DNA of 64,000 nucleotides from Psychroserpens algicola (GTDB lineage: Bacteria; Bacteroidota; Bacteroidia; Flavobacteriales; Flavobacteriaceae): positions 124,001 to 188,000 of the forward strand of contig NZ_JACNMJ010000006.1 of NCBI RefSeq assembly GCF_014526325.1, written 5' to 3'. Position numbers and translations under genes: made by a program. Position 1 is the stretch's first letter. Every line of letters begins with the position of its first letter. The notes under the pieces were generated by a model. It saw only the letters and a program-made list of their open reading frames with translations. It made no database searches and had not been told where the DNA came from. Positions 51,083 through 59,696 of the stretch are shown here, piece by piece.

Positions 51083-52024
51083 CTATGCTTTTCTTTTTTT
51101 AATGAGGTAAATAAACCAATCTATTACAGGTAAGGATAAAATCGTCTCTTTTATGGTTGATTTTTTGTAAAATGGTGATAACAATAACACTATAGCTATA
51201 ACTGCAACAGCTGGATAAGTATTTACGTCCAAAATCAGTGCTAAGCTCAGGTGTAAGACAATCAAACCCGCTCCCCAAATTTTATATAGATTCGGCTTAA
51301 AGAAAACCACAATAGAAAACAATTCTAGATATATGACTAAGAGGTACAACAGCCAACCGATGACATAGTGCTCTAGAAACCAACCTCCAAATGCTGTCAT
51401 TGGTTTTGATTCAAACTGAAACACTAAAACATTTCTAAAAGATAATGGTGAGAACAAACTAACGTCTTGTGTGAATAGCTCTATGACACCCCAAAACAAT
51501 TTCCAAAAGCCAGTCAAACTGTAAGCTAAGAGCAAAAAGAATTTAGCACTTAAAAACATCAATAAAGACTTTTCTTTAAACTGTTTAGCTGTAGAACCTG
51601 GTATCAATGCAAAACAAAATAACAACAATAAAATAAAATGCAAACTATGATTGATCTTGCCAAACGAACTGAGAAGTGCCGCATATAAAAAGTAATTTAT
51701 AAAGACATATACTCTTAAAAATTGTGTGTGTTTAATTATCACTAAAATGGCGCTTAGTACCAAACTGATTTGCAAAATATAGGTAGTGACCTGCAAATGT
51801 TCTTGCTTTAAAAAGAATAAAGGCCATAATGGATCAACCAATTTAGAATTGGCCAAATCATGAACTATAAACAGGTGGTTGAAAGCCATCATTAAGACGA
51901 CAACATAAGCCAATTTCACAAGCATATTTACACAAGCAAATAACGCATTTGTATCTCTACTAAATATTGAGGTATGACGTACAACAAACTTCCAGAAAAA
52001 ATGATCCTCTAATACCTTATTCAA
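51083..52024 (-). CDS. HTTM-like multi-span membrane protein
   Basis: A 313-residue protein with about eight spans. The plan (FFWKFVVRHTSIFSRDTNALFACVNMLVKLAY, then AKFFLLLAYSLTGFWKLFWGVIELF and LLVIYLELFSIVVFF) resembles the HTTM domain found in bacterial relatives of vitamin K-dependent gamma-carboxylase. The catalytic lysine region of true carboxylases cannot be confirmed by eye. It overlaps the preceding small-protein gene by 8 bp, so the two are likely translated together and may form a complex. Function unknown. Confidence 0.68.
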   Translation of the reverse strand: MNKVLEDHFFWKFVVRHTSIFSRDTNALFACVNMLVKLAYVVVLMMAFNHLFIVHDLANSKLVDPLWPLFFLKQEHLQVTTYILQISLVLSAILVIIKHTQFLRVYVFINYFLYAALLSSFGKINHSLHFILLLLFCFALIPGSTAKQFKEKSLLMFLSAKFFLLLAYSLTGFWKLFWGVIELFTQDVSLFSPLSFRNVLVFQFESKPMTAFGGWFLEHYVIGWLLYLLVIYLELFSIVVFFKPNLYKIWGAGLIVLHLSLALILDVNTYPAVAVIAIVLLLSPFYKKSTIKETILSLPVIDWFIYLIKKRKA

Positions 52025-52463
52025 AATAAAACCTGTTGTTTTTAAAAGTTAATACTCGATTGGTTTTTATACTAGCTTTATAATCAACTTTGCTTAAATC
52101 TGCAGTAGTTTCATATAGTTTGAACACAGACGTTTTAGGAATAGCATTAAAAATCATATGATTATCATAATCAGCCTTGCGTTTAACATCTTCATAAAAT
52201 TTCTGCACGATAAGATTCATATCAACGAGTTCGACATGGTGGTAATCTTTTAAATTTCTAATATCTGTAGGTTTACTTAGAATAGAATCTCCAACTTTAT
52301 CAACCAAAATATAAGCATGATTAAGTGAGTTGGGAGTTTTAGAATAAAGCGACCATCTAAAAAAAGGGAAGTATTCTTTTTTAGAAGATGTAAATCTACC
52401 TACAAAAGCAATGAGCAGATAAATGACACACCAAAAGGCTAGAAAATTCTTATAAAATTTCAT
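52017..52463 (-). CDS. Small single-span partner protein (148 aa)
   Basis: Not recognised. One N-terminal span (about 6-24, FLAFWCVIYLLIAFVGRF) is followed by a soluble part with YFPFFRWSLYSKTPN, an aromatic stretch, and a strand-rich end. The overlap of 8 bp with the HTTM-like gene suggests they are functional partners; in other Flavobacteriaceae I recall such small proteins next to HTTM genes. Topology: the soluble part is periplasmic if the N-terminus stays inside. Confidence 0.62.
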   Translation of the reverse strand: MKFYKNFLAFWCVIYLLIAFVGRFTSSKKEYFPFFRWSLYSKTPNSLNHAYILVDKVGDSILSKPTDIRNLKDYHHVELVDMNLIVQKFYEDVKRKADYDNHMIFNAIPKTSVFKLYETTADLSKVDYKASIKTNRVLTFKNNRFYFE

Positions 52464-52515
52464 TCAGATGTTTTAATAGCTAGGTAAATATAACCAAACT
52501 ATTAGGAAAGTTTCA

Positions 52516-54141
52516 CTAAAAACCCAGCCATTTAAAAAATCGCTTAATCGCATTATCTTTTTTTTTGTCTTCAGAAATCTCAACCTGCTCTACATCAAAT
52601 TCTACCATAAAAACGCCAAAATTTGATAACGTCTTTTTCGCTTTTGTATTATGACGTGGTTTCTCAATTTTAGTAAGCTTCATGGGAACCGAAATTTTAA
52701 GGTCTTCTGAAAGTTTACCTGATTTTAAGACCACTTCTGGGTTTTCAACATCATAAAGTTTGAAACCACTGTTAGCTGCTATATCATAGGCTGAAAAGTC
52801 TACAGTGACAGCATTTCCTTCTGCATTAAAGAGGGCGAGATTATATTTGTTTTTGTGCTGACTATGCTGAGACAGGTGAACGACAGGATCTAAATTAAAG
52901 TTTGTTATAGCAATAAGCTGACTTTGTTTATCCAAATTAAAATTCGATGTCCAGCTTTCTAAAGAATGATCCTTAACTTTTGGTATACGAAACGGTTGTT
53001 TTAAACGACTATAAATCACATTACCATTAGAATTCCAACCCCTAAAATGATTAGAAACTGTAGGTCCGATTTGTACGATACCTGTATGTACAATGTTATT
53101 TGTAAACTGAAGTGTCTTAGCTTCTAAAATTCTTAGACCATTATAACCACCAACGATTATATTACCATCAACAACCACGTCTTCGATAGGTGCATTTTTA
53201 TGAAACCCTAAAGTTAAAGCAGGAGCATCACCTATTATTCTCCCATTATCTTGTTGCGTATTGTGATAAAGCACATTATTGATGACTGAGATATTACTAG
53301 CGACATTTATACCATTTCTATCATTTGATGCTACAATCACATTGTCCAAAAACCGTCCAGATGGTGAACCACTGTTAAAAATGATATTATCTTCGAGAGT
53401 GATATGCTTCACATATTGAAAATCGGCATTTTTTCCTGCCGACCATACTTCTATACCCTTATAGTAGTTATTGAAAATAATATTTCTTTTGATCAACCTC
53501 ACTTCATCGCTTTTATTCTGAACATAAATCCCTTCGCCTCTACCTTTTCCATCTTTAGCGATATAGCCGTTATTATAAATCATACAGTTTTCTATAACAG
53601 AGCCAGCAGCATGTTTCCATGACCCAAAACCAAGTCCTGGGATATTATAAATTTTCAAATTATAGAACTTGCAATTTTCTCCGGAAAGATGCCGAATTCC
53701 CACACTTGTTTCAAAATTACTATCGGTTTCATTTCTGGAAAAATCACCAAGCCAGGTGACATCAAAATCTTTAAAGATCACCTGTTTGCCTTTCACATCA
53801 AGAACGACATCTCTATCTGAGGTTACATTTCCGTTTAAAACAACCTTATCATTTTTGTATCCAGAAACAGTTACATAAGTATTAGGCTCAAGGCTTTTAA
53901 GTGTGCTTATAAAACGACCATTGTAAATACCTTCATGCAACCAAATTACAGCTCCTGGCTTTACCACTTCTGGTGTTTGACTTAAAGCTGTTTGCAAATC
54001 CCAAGGTGCTTTTAACGAGCCGTCACCACGTTCACTTCCTGGTGTTTTAGCATCATTTTTTGAAAAGACATGAAATTCTTCCTGAGCGTTTGCATAAAAA
54101 CCCAGAATACAGCATATAATATAGATTAGGTATTGTTTCAT
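52516..54141 (-). CDS. Secreted right-handed parallel beta-helix protein
   Basis: A 541-residue protein with a signal peptide ending YANA. The middle (about 60-400) consists of beta-helix coils seen as repeated segments such as NCKFYNLKIYNIPGLGFGSWKHAAGSVIENCMIYNNGYI, IIFNNYYKGIEVWSAGKN and GNIIVGGYNGLRIL; Asn ladders are typical. The C-terminal part (about 410-510) is beta-sandwich-like (NFNLDPVVHL, AVTVDFSAYDIAANSGFKLYDVENPEV). Polysaccharide lyase-type or glycan-binding function is possible but no catalytic triad is evident. Upstream of the polysaccharide locus on the same strand as the oxygenase gene. Confidence 0.82.
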   Translation of the reverse strand: MKQYLIYIICCILGFYANAQEEFHVFSKNDAKTPGSERGDGSLKAPWDLQTALSQTPEVVKPGAVIWLHEGIYNGRFISTLKSLEPNTYVTVSGYKNDKVVLNGNVTSDRDVVLDVKGKQVIFKDFDVTWLGDFSRNETDSNFETSVGIRHLSGENCKFYNLKIYNIPGLGFGSWKHAAGSVIENCMIYNNGYIAKDGKGRGEGIYVQNKSDEVRLIKRNIIFNNYYKGIEVWSAGKNADFQYVKHITLEDNIIFNSGSPSGRFLDNVIVASNDRNGINVASNISVINNVLYHNTQQDNGRIIGDAPALTLGFHKNAPIEDVVVDGNIIVGGYNGLRILEAKTLQFTNNIVHTGIVQIGPTVSNHFRGWNSNGNVIYSRLKQPFRIPKVKDHSLESWTSNFNLDKQSQLIAITNFNLDPVVHLSQHSQHKNKYNLALFNAEGNAVTVDFSAYDIAANSGFKLYDVENPEVVLKSGKLSEDLKISVPMKLTKIEKPRHNTKAKKTLSNFGVFMVEFDVEQVEISEDKKKDNAIKRFFKWLGF

Positions 54142-54186
54142 AATTGGATATTTCCAATTACTATACCAAAATCGTTTAGAGCTCTG

Positions 54187-55035
54187 TTATTTCTTATTAT
54201 AAACATGTGGGTTTTTTCGAATTCCTTTTTTAAAAATTTTTCGTACCATGGTTCGTAAACCAGCATCTAAATCAAGAATAATATTGGTAAGCGTATCACT
54301 GGGACGCCCTCTAAATTTAGTGACATGAAATTTATCCTTTTCATGTAAAGGCTTATCACTAAAATAATAATTAGAAATACAGCATCTACTATGGTCAACG
54401 GTTACTTTATTTACCGAATGCCACGAGGTATCATGCGTAGCCATAATCACCAGGCGGTTATATGCACTTTCTATGACTAAGGGTTCTTTTTTTGGTCCAT
54501 CAGGCCATATTTCCAGATGACCTCCATTTGGTGTTTGCCAGTCTGGAGTTACATAATACAGTAAGTTAAGTACGCGCCATCGCTCTCGCTGAGCATCGTG
54601 TGAGTTATCAAGATGCGGATGTAAAAAATTATCCTTTGCCATTAATGACAAACCTCCAGCATAGAGAGATTCGTCAGCATAAAGCGAATCTATATCGCAA
54701 ATTTCGCCTATAAGCTGTACTATTTTTTTATCCTGAAACGCATATAAAACTTCTTCGAGTAATGGATTGTGCCGATTCATTTGCGCCGAAATATATTTGT
54801 ATTCTCGCAAGCTCTTTAAACAGCGCATTTCAGATTTATCAGGAAATACATCATAACATTTTCTAACAATCGCTTCTGGTAAAAGGTTATCTATATAAAA
54901 ATAGCCAATATTAGATTTTGAAGCGTTATACGCTTGAATCAGGCTCTCTTTATTACTGAGAATTGTCTTATAAATTAATTCTGAAATTTCTTCCCGATTA
55001 GAAACTTCCATAGTTATCATATTTAGGTACTGCAA
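54187..55035 (-). CDS. 2-oxoglutarate/Fe(II)-dependent oxygenase family protein
   Basis: A 282-residue cytosolic protein. Fe ligands are visible in FLHPHLDNSHDAQRERWRVLNLLYYVTPDW (H-x-D) and DTSWHSVNKV (distal His), with Arg in RCCISNYYFSDKP to hold 2-oxoglutarate; GGHLEIWPDGP lies between. The pattern is prolyl 4-hydroxylase-like. Starts at 55035, 55020 or 55011 are possible. Divergent from a glycosyltransferase and next to a polysaccharide locus, so hydroxylation of a sugar or glycan precursor is one idea; not established. Confidence 0.82.
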   Translation of the reverse strand: MQYLNMITMEVSNREEISELIYKTILSNKESLIQAYNASKSNIGYFYIDNLLPEAIVRKCYDVFPDKSEMRCLKSLREYKYISAQMNRHNPLLEEVLYAFQDKKIVQLIGEICDIDSLYADESLYAGGLSLMAKDNFLHPHLDNSHDAQRERWRVLNLLYYVTPDWQTPNGGHLEIWPDGPKKEPLVIESAYNRLVIMATHDTSWHSVNKVTVDHSRCCISNYYFSDKPLHEKDKFHVTKFRGRPSDTLTNIILDLDAGLRTMVRKIFKKGIRKNPHVYNKK

Positions 55036-55078
55036 TTTAATCCTTTTAATTTAAAACTGTATTTTTAGGCTTTAATTC

Positions 55079-55981
55079 ATGGCAATGATTTCTGTATTAA
55101 TTCCGGTGTATAATTATGATGTTACTGAGCTCGTAAAAAGAGTTCATAAGCAGTTGGAATTATGCGGTATTGCATTTGAAATACGATGTCTAGATGATGC
55201 TTCAGATTTTGAATTTCAGAAGCAAAAACAAATCGTCGAAGCTCTCACACACACCACCTACACCATTTCAGAAAACAATCAAGGTCGAATTACAACGAGG
55301 CAACAGTTAGCCGAATCTGCTTTATATGAGCATCTTTTATTTTTGGATGCCGATGTGATACCAAAAAATGACACATTTATAGCTAATTATTTAGAGTTTA
55401 TCAATTCTGAATATGATGCGGTTTATGGAGGTGTTGCCTATACTTCTGAAAAACCAGGAAATGATTATTTGTTACGATGGGCTTACGGAAAACAGAAAGA
55501 AGAAGTCGCTGCTGCTAAACGAAATGAAACACCATATAAAAGTATAGTTTCTGCCAATTTTTTAATTGAGGCTTCTATTTTTAAACGTTTAAACAATAAA
55601 ATTACTTACAGTGGCTATGGAAGCGATAACCATTTTAGCGCACAATTAAAGGACGAATCTATTTCGGTTTTACACATTGATAATTATGTGTATCATTTAG
55701 GTATTGAAACCAGTAGCATCTATTTGAACAAAAAGGAAGCTGCTGCTAATGCTTTAATTGCACTTTATTACACAAAAAACACAGCAAATCATGATAATCA
55801 TCTATTAAAATTATTTGCTAAACTCAAACGTTTAAGACTGAATTATGTGTTATCGTGGTTTTACCAAATAAGTCATAATTTATTAAAACAAAATCTATTA
55901 GGCCCAAAGCCATCAGTAAACTACTTACAGTTGTATCGTATTAGTTTTATGTGTTATCAAGATTTAAAAAAAGGAGACTGA
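55079..55981 (+). CDS. Glycosyltransferase family 2
   Basis: GT-A enzyme of 300 aa: ISVLIPVYNYDVTELVKRVHKQL, LDDASDFEF, then LLFLDADVIPKND with the DxD metal site, and YGGVAYTSEKPGNDYLLRWAYGKQ. The C-terminal part is basic and may contact the membrane. The start is the ATG at 55079 (or 55085). The final codons KKGD and stop lie inside a hairpin terminator. Divergent from the oxygenase gene, 43 bp apart. Likely acts in cell-surface glycan synthesis. Confidence 0.88.
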   Translation: MAMISVLIPVYNYDVTELVKRVHKQLELCGIAFEIRCLDDASDFEFQKQKQIVEALTHTTYTISENNQGRITTRQQLAESALYEHLLFLDADVIPKNDTFIANYLEFINSEYDAVYGGVAYTSEKPGNDYLLRWAYGKQKEEVAAAKRNETPYKSIVSANFLIEASIFKRLNNKITYSGYGSDNHFSAQLKDESISVLHIDNYVYHLGIETSSIYLNKKEAAANALIALYYTKNTANHDNHLLKLFAKLKRLRLNYVLSWFYQISHNLLKQNLLGPKPSVNYLQLYRISFMCYQDLKKGD

Positions 55982-55998
55982 AATCAGCCTCCTTTTTT
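55967..55998 (+). terminator. Intrinsic terminator overlapping the stop codon
   Basis: AAAAAAGGAG (55967-55976) pairs with CTCCTTTTTT (55989-55998); inside, CTGA pairs with TCAG after one mismatch. The T-run is part of the stem. The TGA stop codon (55979-55981) is within the upper stem. Confidence 0.7.
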
Positions 55999-56088
55999 GC
56001 TTTGTTATTTTTTTATAATTTTTTGAGTGTGTAATTGACCATTTTTAGCATCAAATATTTTTATTCTTTAAATCTTTGATTTTTAAAT

Positions 56089-56096
56089 TACATTTG
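56089..56096 (+). promoter_or_regulatory. -7 element before the second glycosyltransferase
   Basis: TACATTTG matches TAnnTTTG; the start point would fall near 56103, 11 bp before the ATG at 56115. The nearest TTTG upstream is only 10 bp away, so the -33 part is weak. It argues against the TTG at 56106 as start. Confidence 0.4.
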
Positions 56097-56114
56097 TTCT
56101 TATAGTTGAAATCC

Positions 56115-57056
56115 ATGAATTCATTTTTCTCTGTCATCATATCAGTTTATAACAAGGAGCAATATATCAGAGACACATTGCAATCTGTGCTGAATCAAAC
56201 TTATAAAGATTTTGAGATTATTATCGTCAATGATGGCTCTTCGGATAATAGCTTGTCGGTTTTAAACCAATTTGATGATGCTAGAATCACGATTATTAAT
56301 CAAGACAACCAAGGAGCATCTCAAGCTAGAAATAACGGTATATCTAGAGCAACAGGTAAGTTCATCGCACTCTTAGATGGTGACGATTTATGGGACAAAA
56401 CGTTTTTGGAAAACATAAAAACATTAATAGCAAATCATCCAGAATACTCTGTATTTACAACAGCAATAGCGCATAAGTATGGTGATAAAATTAGCCCTGT
56501 TCCTTATAGTTTTAAAGCTACAGCAAACGTCTCCATTTTGGATTATTTTAAAGCTAGTGAGCGTCATACCATACTTTCGGGTTCGAGTACAGTTTTCAAA
56601 AAAGATATTTTAGATGTAACTGGCAACTTTGATACAGACATAAAGTCTGGACAAGACACCGATTTATGGATTAGGATTGGTTTACATTATCCAATCGTAT
56701 TTTTAAATAAAGTATTAGTGTATTATGTACAAAATCAAAACAGTTTATCAAACACGACTACTGACTTAAATAATAAATCAAGATTTGACAATTATAAGTT
56801 TGAGGAAAAAGAGAACGTTCATTTAAAAAAATTCTTAGACAACAACCGATTTTCGTTAGCCTTATTGGCTAAGCTCAATAAGAACAAAAAAGCATACAAG
56901 TATTACAAGTCTGAAATATCTAAAAAGAATCTATCGCTAAAACGTCGGTTTCTATTGATAGCTCCAATATGGCTGACAAAGCAATTTTTGAAATTAAGGA
57001 AAGTTAAAAACACAAAAACCTACTATCCCATTTTAGACGATACAAAATCGTCATAA
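56115..57056 (+). CDS. Glycosyltransferase family 2
   Basis: GT-A enzyme of 313 aa: FFSVIISVYNKEQYIRDTLQSVLNQTYKDFEIIIVNDGSSDNS is a classic GT2 N-terminus. DGDDLW gives the DxD-type metal site and SGQDTDLWIRIGLHYPI the acceptor-side ED-type motif. The ATG at 56115 fits better than an in-frame TTG at 56106. The 3' end overlaps the FdtA-type gene by 34 bp (convergent). Part of the surface polysaccharide locus, target sugar unknown. Confidence 0.88.
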   Translation: MNSFFSVIISVYNKEQYIRDTLQSVLNQTYKDFEIIIVNDGSSDNSLSVLNQFDDARITIINQDNQGASQARNNGISRATGKFIALLDGDDLWDKTFLENIKTLIANHPEYSVFTTAIAHKYGDKISPVPYSFKATANVSILDYFKASERHTILSGSSTVFKKDILDVTGNFDTDIKSGQDTDLWIRIGLHYPIVFLNKVLVYYVQNQNSLSNTTTDLNNKSRFDNYKFEEKENVHLKKFLDNNRFSLALLAKLNKNKKAYKYYKSEISKKNLSLKRRFLLIAPIWLTKQFLKLRKVKNTKTYYPILDDTKSS

Positions 57057-57436
57057 TTTCTAATGTAATCCTCTTCATTAAAGACTGTTGACGCCATAAC
57101 CAGGCACACTGAACCAGATGAAAAATTTTCAATCTCTCGCCAAATACCTGTTGGAATATACAACCCAATATTGGGTTTGTTGAGCATAATTCGTTTGCGA
57201 TCCTTACCATCATCGAGAATGACCTCAAAACTACCACTTAAAGCAATAACCACAGACTCTTGAGCTATATGAGCATGTCCGCCACGGAAAGCATCATTTG
57301 GGACATCATACAAATAATACACACGTTCTATTGAAAAAGGGATAGTTTCCTTTTCAATAACTGCAAGCTTCCCTCTTATGTCATGAACATTAGGTATTTG
57401 AAGATTTAAAACGTCATTTATTGTATTCAAATTCAT
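57023..57436 (-). CDS. FdtA/QdtA-type sugar 3,4-ketoisomerase (WxcM-like cupin)
   Basis: Small cupin of 137 aa converting dTDP-4-keto-6-deoxyglucose to the 3-keto isomer. The active-site segment RGGHAHIAQESVVIALSGSFEVILDDGKDRK and YIPTGIWREIENFSSGSVCLVMAS match the FdtA/WxcM group, as does the late EEDYIRNYDDF. The aminotransferase at the window end is the expected next enzyme (FdtB/QdtB), together making dTDP-3-amino-3,6-dideoxyhexose. The ATG overlaps the stop of the glycosyltransferase gene by one base. Fuc3N versus Qui3N stereochemistry is undecided. Confidence 0.87.
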   Translation of the reverse strand: MNLNTINDVLNLQIPNVHDIRGKLAVIEKETIPFSIERVYYLYDVPNDAFRGGHAHIAQESVVIALSGSFEVILDDGKDRKRIMLNKPNIGLYIPTGIWREIENFSSGSVCLVMASTVFNEEDYIRNYDDFVSSKMG

Positions 57437-58527
57437 TAATTTTTAGTCAACAATTGCTCCCAAGCTTGACCGATATGTTCCATAGAAAACTTAGCAACAC
57501 TTGGCTTTGTGTTAGACTTACATTTCAAATATAAGGGATTATCTTCGATGAATCTATTCATAGCCAAAGCCATTTTTTCAGAATCATTATTTTCTACAAG
57601 CAACCCATTATATCCATCTCTAATCATTTCACTAGGTCCCGATTTACAATCTACCGAAACTACTGGTGTGCCTAACGCTAGAGATTCCAAAATAGTCATC
57701 GGAAAACCTTCATATCGACTTGTCAATACTGTGAATTTAGCACGTTTTACATATGAATAAGGATTATCAATAAATGATTTAAAGATGACATCTTTATTTA
57801 AATTTTTAGCTCTGACTTTCAATTTGATAGCCTCTAAATCTTTTCCATCTCCTAAAATTATTAGTGAAATATTATGTTCAGGTAATTCAGATTTATGATA
57901 AGATTCAATTAAAAGTGACAAATTTTTAACCTCATCATTAATCCTTCCATAGAATAAAATATAGTCACTAACCAATTGTTCATCTGTAATAGCTTGTGAT
58001 TGTAGATCTCCAACAGGATTATAAATGGTAATAACATTAGTTAAATCATAAACAGATGCAATTGCTTTTTTAATTTCCTCAGATACCGCTACAAGTTTGT
58101 AAGCATCTTTATACATATATTTTGCTATACGCTTTACAGTTGAAAAATATGTATTAAGTCTATAACTATGTATACAGTATATTGTTTTCCTAGGATCATA
58201 AAGCCATCTAGACACAATAAATTCTCTTAATAGACTGGGCCTGGAGCGGTTATCAATTACAAAATCAAAATGGTGTTTTTTTAAATAGCTTTTAAAAGCT
58301 TTAAGTTTTTTAATCTTTTTAAGTATTGGAAATCGCGAATCTATCTTCCCAAGATTTAAAAGTTCTCCCTGAAACTCATTGTTGATTTCATCAACAATCA
58401 TAACGATGTGAATGGTATACCCTAAACCACTTAATAATTTTGATAATAGAGCCGAAGACCTTTCAGCACCTCCTTTCCCTAAGGAGGTGACTACTATACA
58501 TATCTTTTTACCGTTAGACTTCAACAA
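57436..58527 (-). CDS. Glycosyltransferase family 4
   Basis: GT-B glycosyltransferase of 363 aa. The N-terminal ICIVVTSLGKGGAERSSALLSKLLSGLGY and the C-terminal donor site VLTSRYEGFPMTILESLALGTPVVSVDCKSGPSEMIRDGYNGLLVEN are the family-4 hallmarks. IIYNPVGD-like (ITIYNPVGD) and LIILGDGKDLE lie between. It starts 30 bp from the divergent glycosyltransferase, where overlapping -7 elements exist on both strands. It belongs to the FdtA/flippase gene run on this strand. Confidence 0.9.
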   Translation of the reverse strand: MLKSNGKKICIVVTSLGKGGAERSSALLSKLLSGLGYTIHIVMIVDEINNEFQGELLNLGKIDSRFPILKKIKKLKAFKSYLKKHHFDFVIDNRSRPSLLREFIVSRWLYDPRKTIYCIHSYRLNTYFSTVKRIAKYMYKDAYKLVAVSEEIKKAIASVYDLTNVITIYNPVGDLQSQAITDEQLVSDYILFYGRINDEVKNLSLLIESYHKSELPEHNISLIILGDGKDLEAIKLKVRAKNLNKDVIFKSFIDNPYSYVKRAKFTVLTSRYEGFPMTILESLALGTPVVSVDCKSGPSEMIRDGYNGLLVENNDSEKMALAMNRFIEDNPLYLKCKSNTKPSVAKFSMEHIGQAWEQLLTKN

Positions 58528-58531
58528 TTAT

Positions 58532-58550
58532 TATCTTTGTCTCAAATATA
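58532..58550. promoter_or_regulatory. Overlapping divergent -7 elements
   Basis: TATCTTTG at 58532-58539 on the plus strand and TATATTTG (minus strand) at 58543-58550 each fit TAnnTTTG and precede opposite glycosyltransferase genes. The two start points would cross, giving short antisense 5' ends. The -33 boxes are poor in both directions. Confidence 0.4.
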
Positions 58551-58556
58551 ACTTAA

Positions 58557-59696
58557 ATGAAGATATTATTGGTTGGCGAATATAACAGATCTCATAAATC
58601 TCTTAAAGAGGGTTTATTAAAATTGGGTCATGAAGCTCAAGTTGTAGGTCTAACCGATGGTTTTAAAAAGGTAGATATTGACATTGAAATCAAACATAAA
58701 TTCAAAAGTGGCTTTATAAAAAATTTTAAGGTTTTAATCTACAAACTCATTAAGGTTGACCTACATTCGTTAAGTGTCAAAAAACAAATTCAAAGTCTAA
58801 AACAGCAATTAAGTGGTCATGATATTGTACAATTTGTAAATGAATCTCCTTTTTTATGTCTGCCAAAAACTGAAATGGATATTTTCGATTTACTTACTAG
58901 CTGGAATAACAAGGCCTTTCTATTATCTTGTGGTACAGATCATTTAAGTGTTAAATATGCTTACGAAAAAAAATTCAGATACTCGATTCTTACACCTTAT
59001 TTTGAAAATCGTCTTCCTAAAACCAGTTTTGCATTAGGATTAAAATACTTAGAACCAGATTTTGTAAAACTGCATAACCACATATACAATACAATTGTAG
59101 GTGTTATCTCTAATGACCTAGATTACACCATCCCTCTAATGAATCATCCAAGACATTTAGGACTAATACCACATGCTATCCATCTAGATGACATAAGATT
59201 TACACCTTTAACATACGATGATAAGATTGTCATTTTTCATGGTATTAATAGAACCAATTATATAAAAAAAGGAAATGACATTTTTGAGAAGGCGTTAACT
59301 ATTATTAAAGAAAAACATCCAAACAAAATAGATATAATCACAGTTGAAGATGTGCCATACGAGATTTATATCAAGGCATTTGATTCTGCGCACATTCTTT
59401 TAGACCAAGTATATGCCTATGATCAAGGGTATAATGCACTCGAAGCTATGGCCAAGGGAAAAGTCGTATTTACAGGTGCTGAACAAGAATGGTTGGACTA
59501 TTATCACTTAGAGGAAGATACTGTTGCTATTAATGCATTGCCTGATGCTCATGCTATAGTAAAAAAGTTAGAATGGTTAATTGCGAATCCAGAGAAATTA
59601 ATTGAAATCTCTAATAATGCCAGAGCATTTGTAGAACGGGAACATCATCATGTAAAAAATGCTGAAAGGTATTTAAAAATCTGGAAAACGTCTTAA
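58557..59696 (+). CDS. Glycosyltransferase (GT-B type), family uncertain
   Basis: A 379-residue protein with a GT-B plan: MKILLVGEYNRSHKSLKEGLLKLGHEAQVVG at the start and, in the C-terminal half, IVIFHGINRTNYIKKGNDIFEKAL, ILLDQVYAYDQGYNALEAMAKGKVVFTGAEQEW, resembling the donor site of family 4 enzymes. It is more diverged than its neighbour. The ends overlap the PhyH gene by 4 bp (convergent). It stands alone on the plus strand within the minus-strand run, so it may be regulated separately. Confidence 0.78.
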   Translation: MKILLVGEYNRSHKSLKEGLLKLGHEAQVVGLTDGFKKVDIDIEIKHKFKSGFIKNFKVLIYKLIKVDLHSLSVKKQIQSLKQQLSGHDIVQFVNESPFLCLPKTEMDIFDLLTSWNNKAFLLSCGTDHLSVKYAYEKKFRYSILTPYFENRLPKTSFALGLKYLEPDFVKLHNHIYNTIVGVISNDLDYTIPLMNHPRHLGLIPHAIHLDDIRFTPLTYDDKIVIFHGINRTNYIKKGNDIFEKALTIIKEKHPNKIDIITVEDVPYEIYIKAFDSAHILLDQVYAYDQGYNALEAMAKGKVVFTGAEQEWLDYYHLEEDTVAINALPDAHAIVKKLEWLIANPEKLIEISNNARAFVEREHHHVKNAERYLKIWKTS

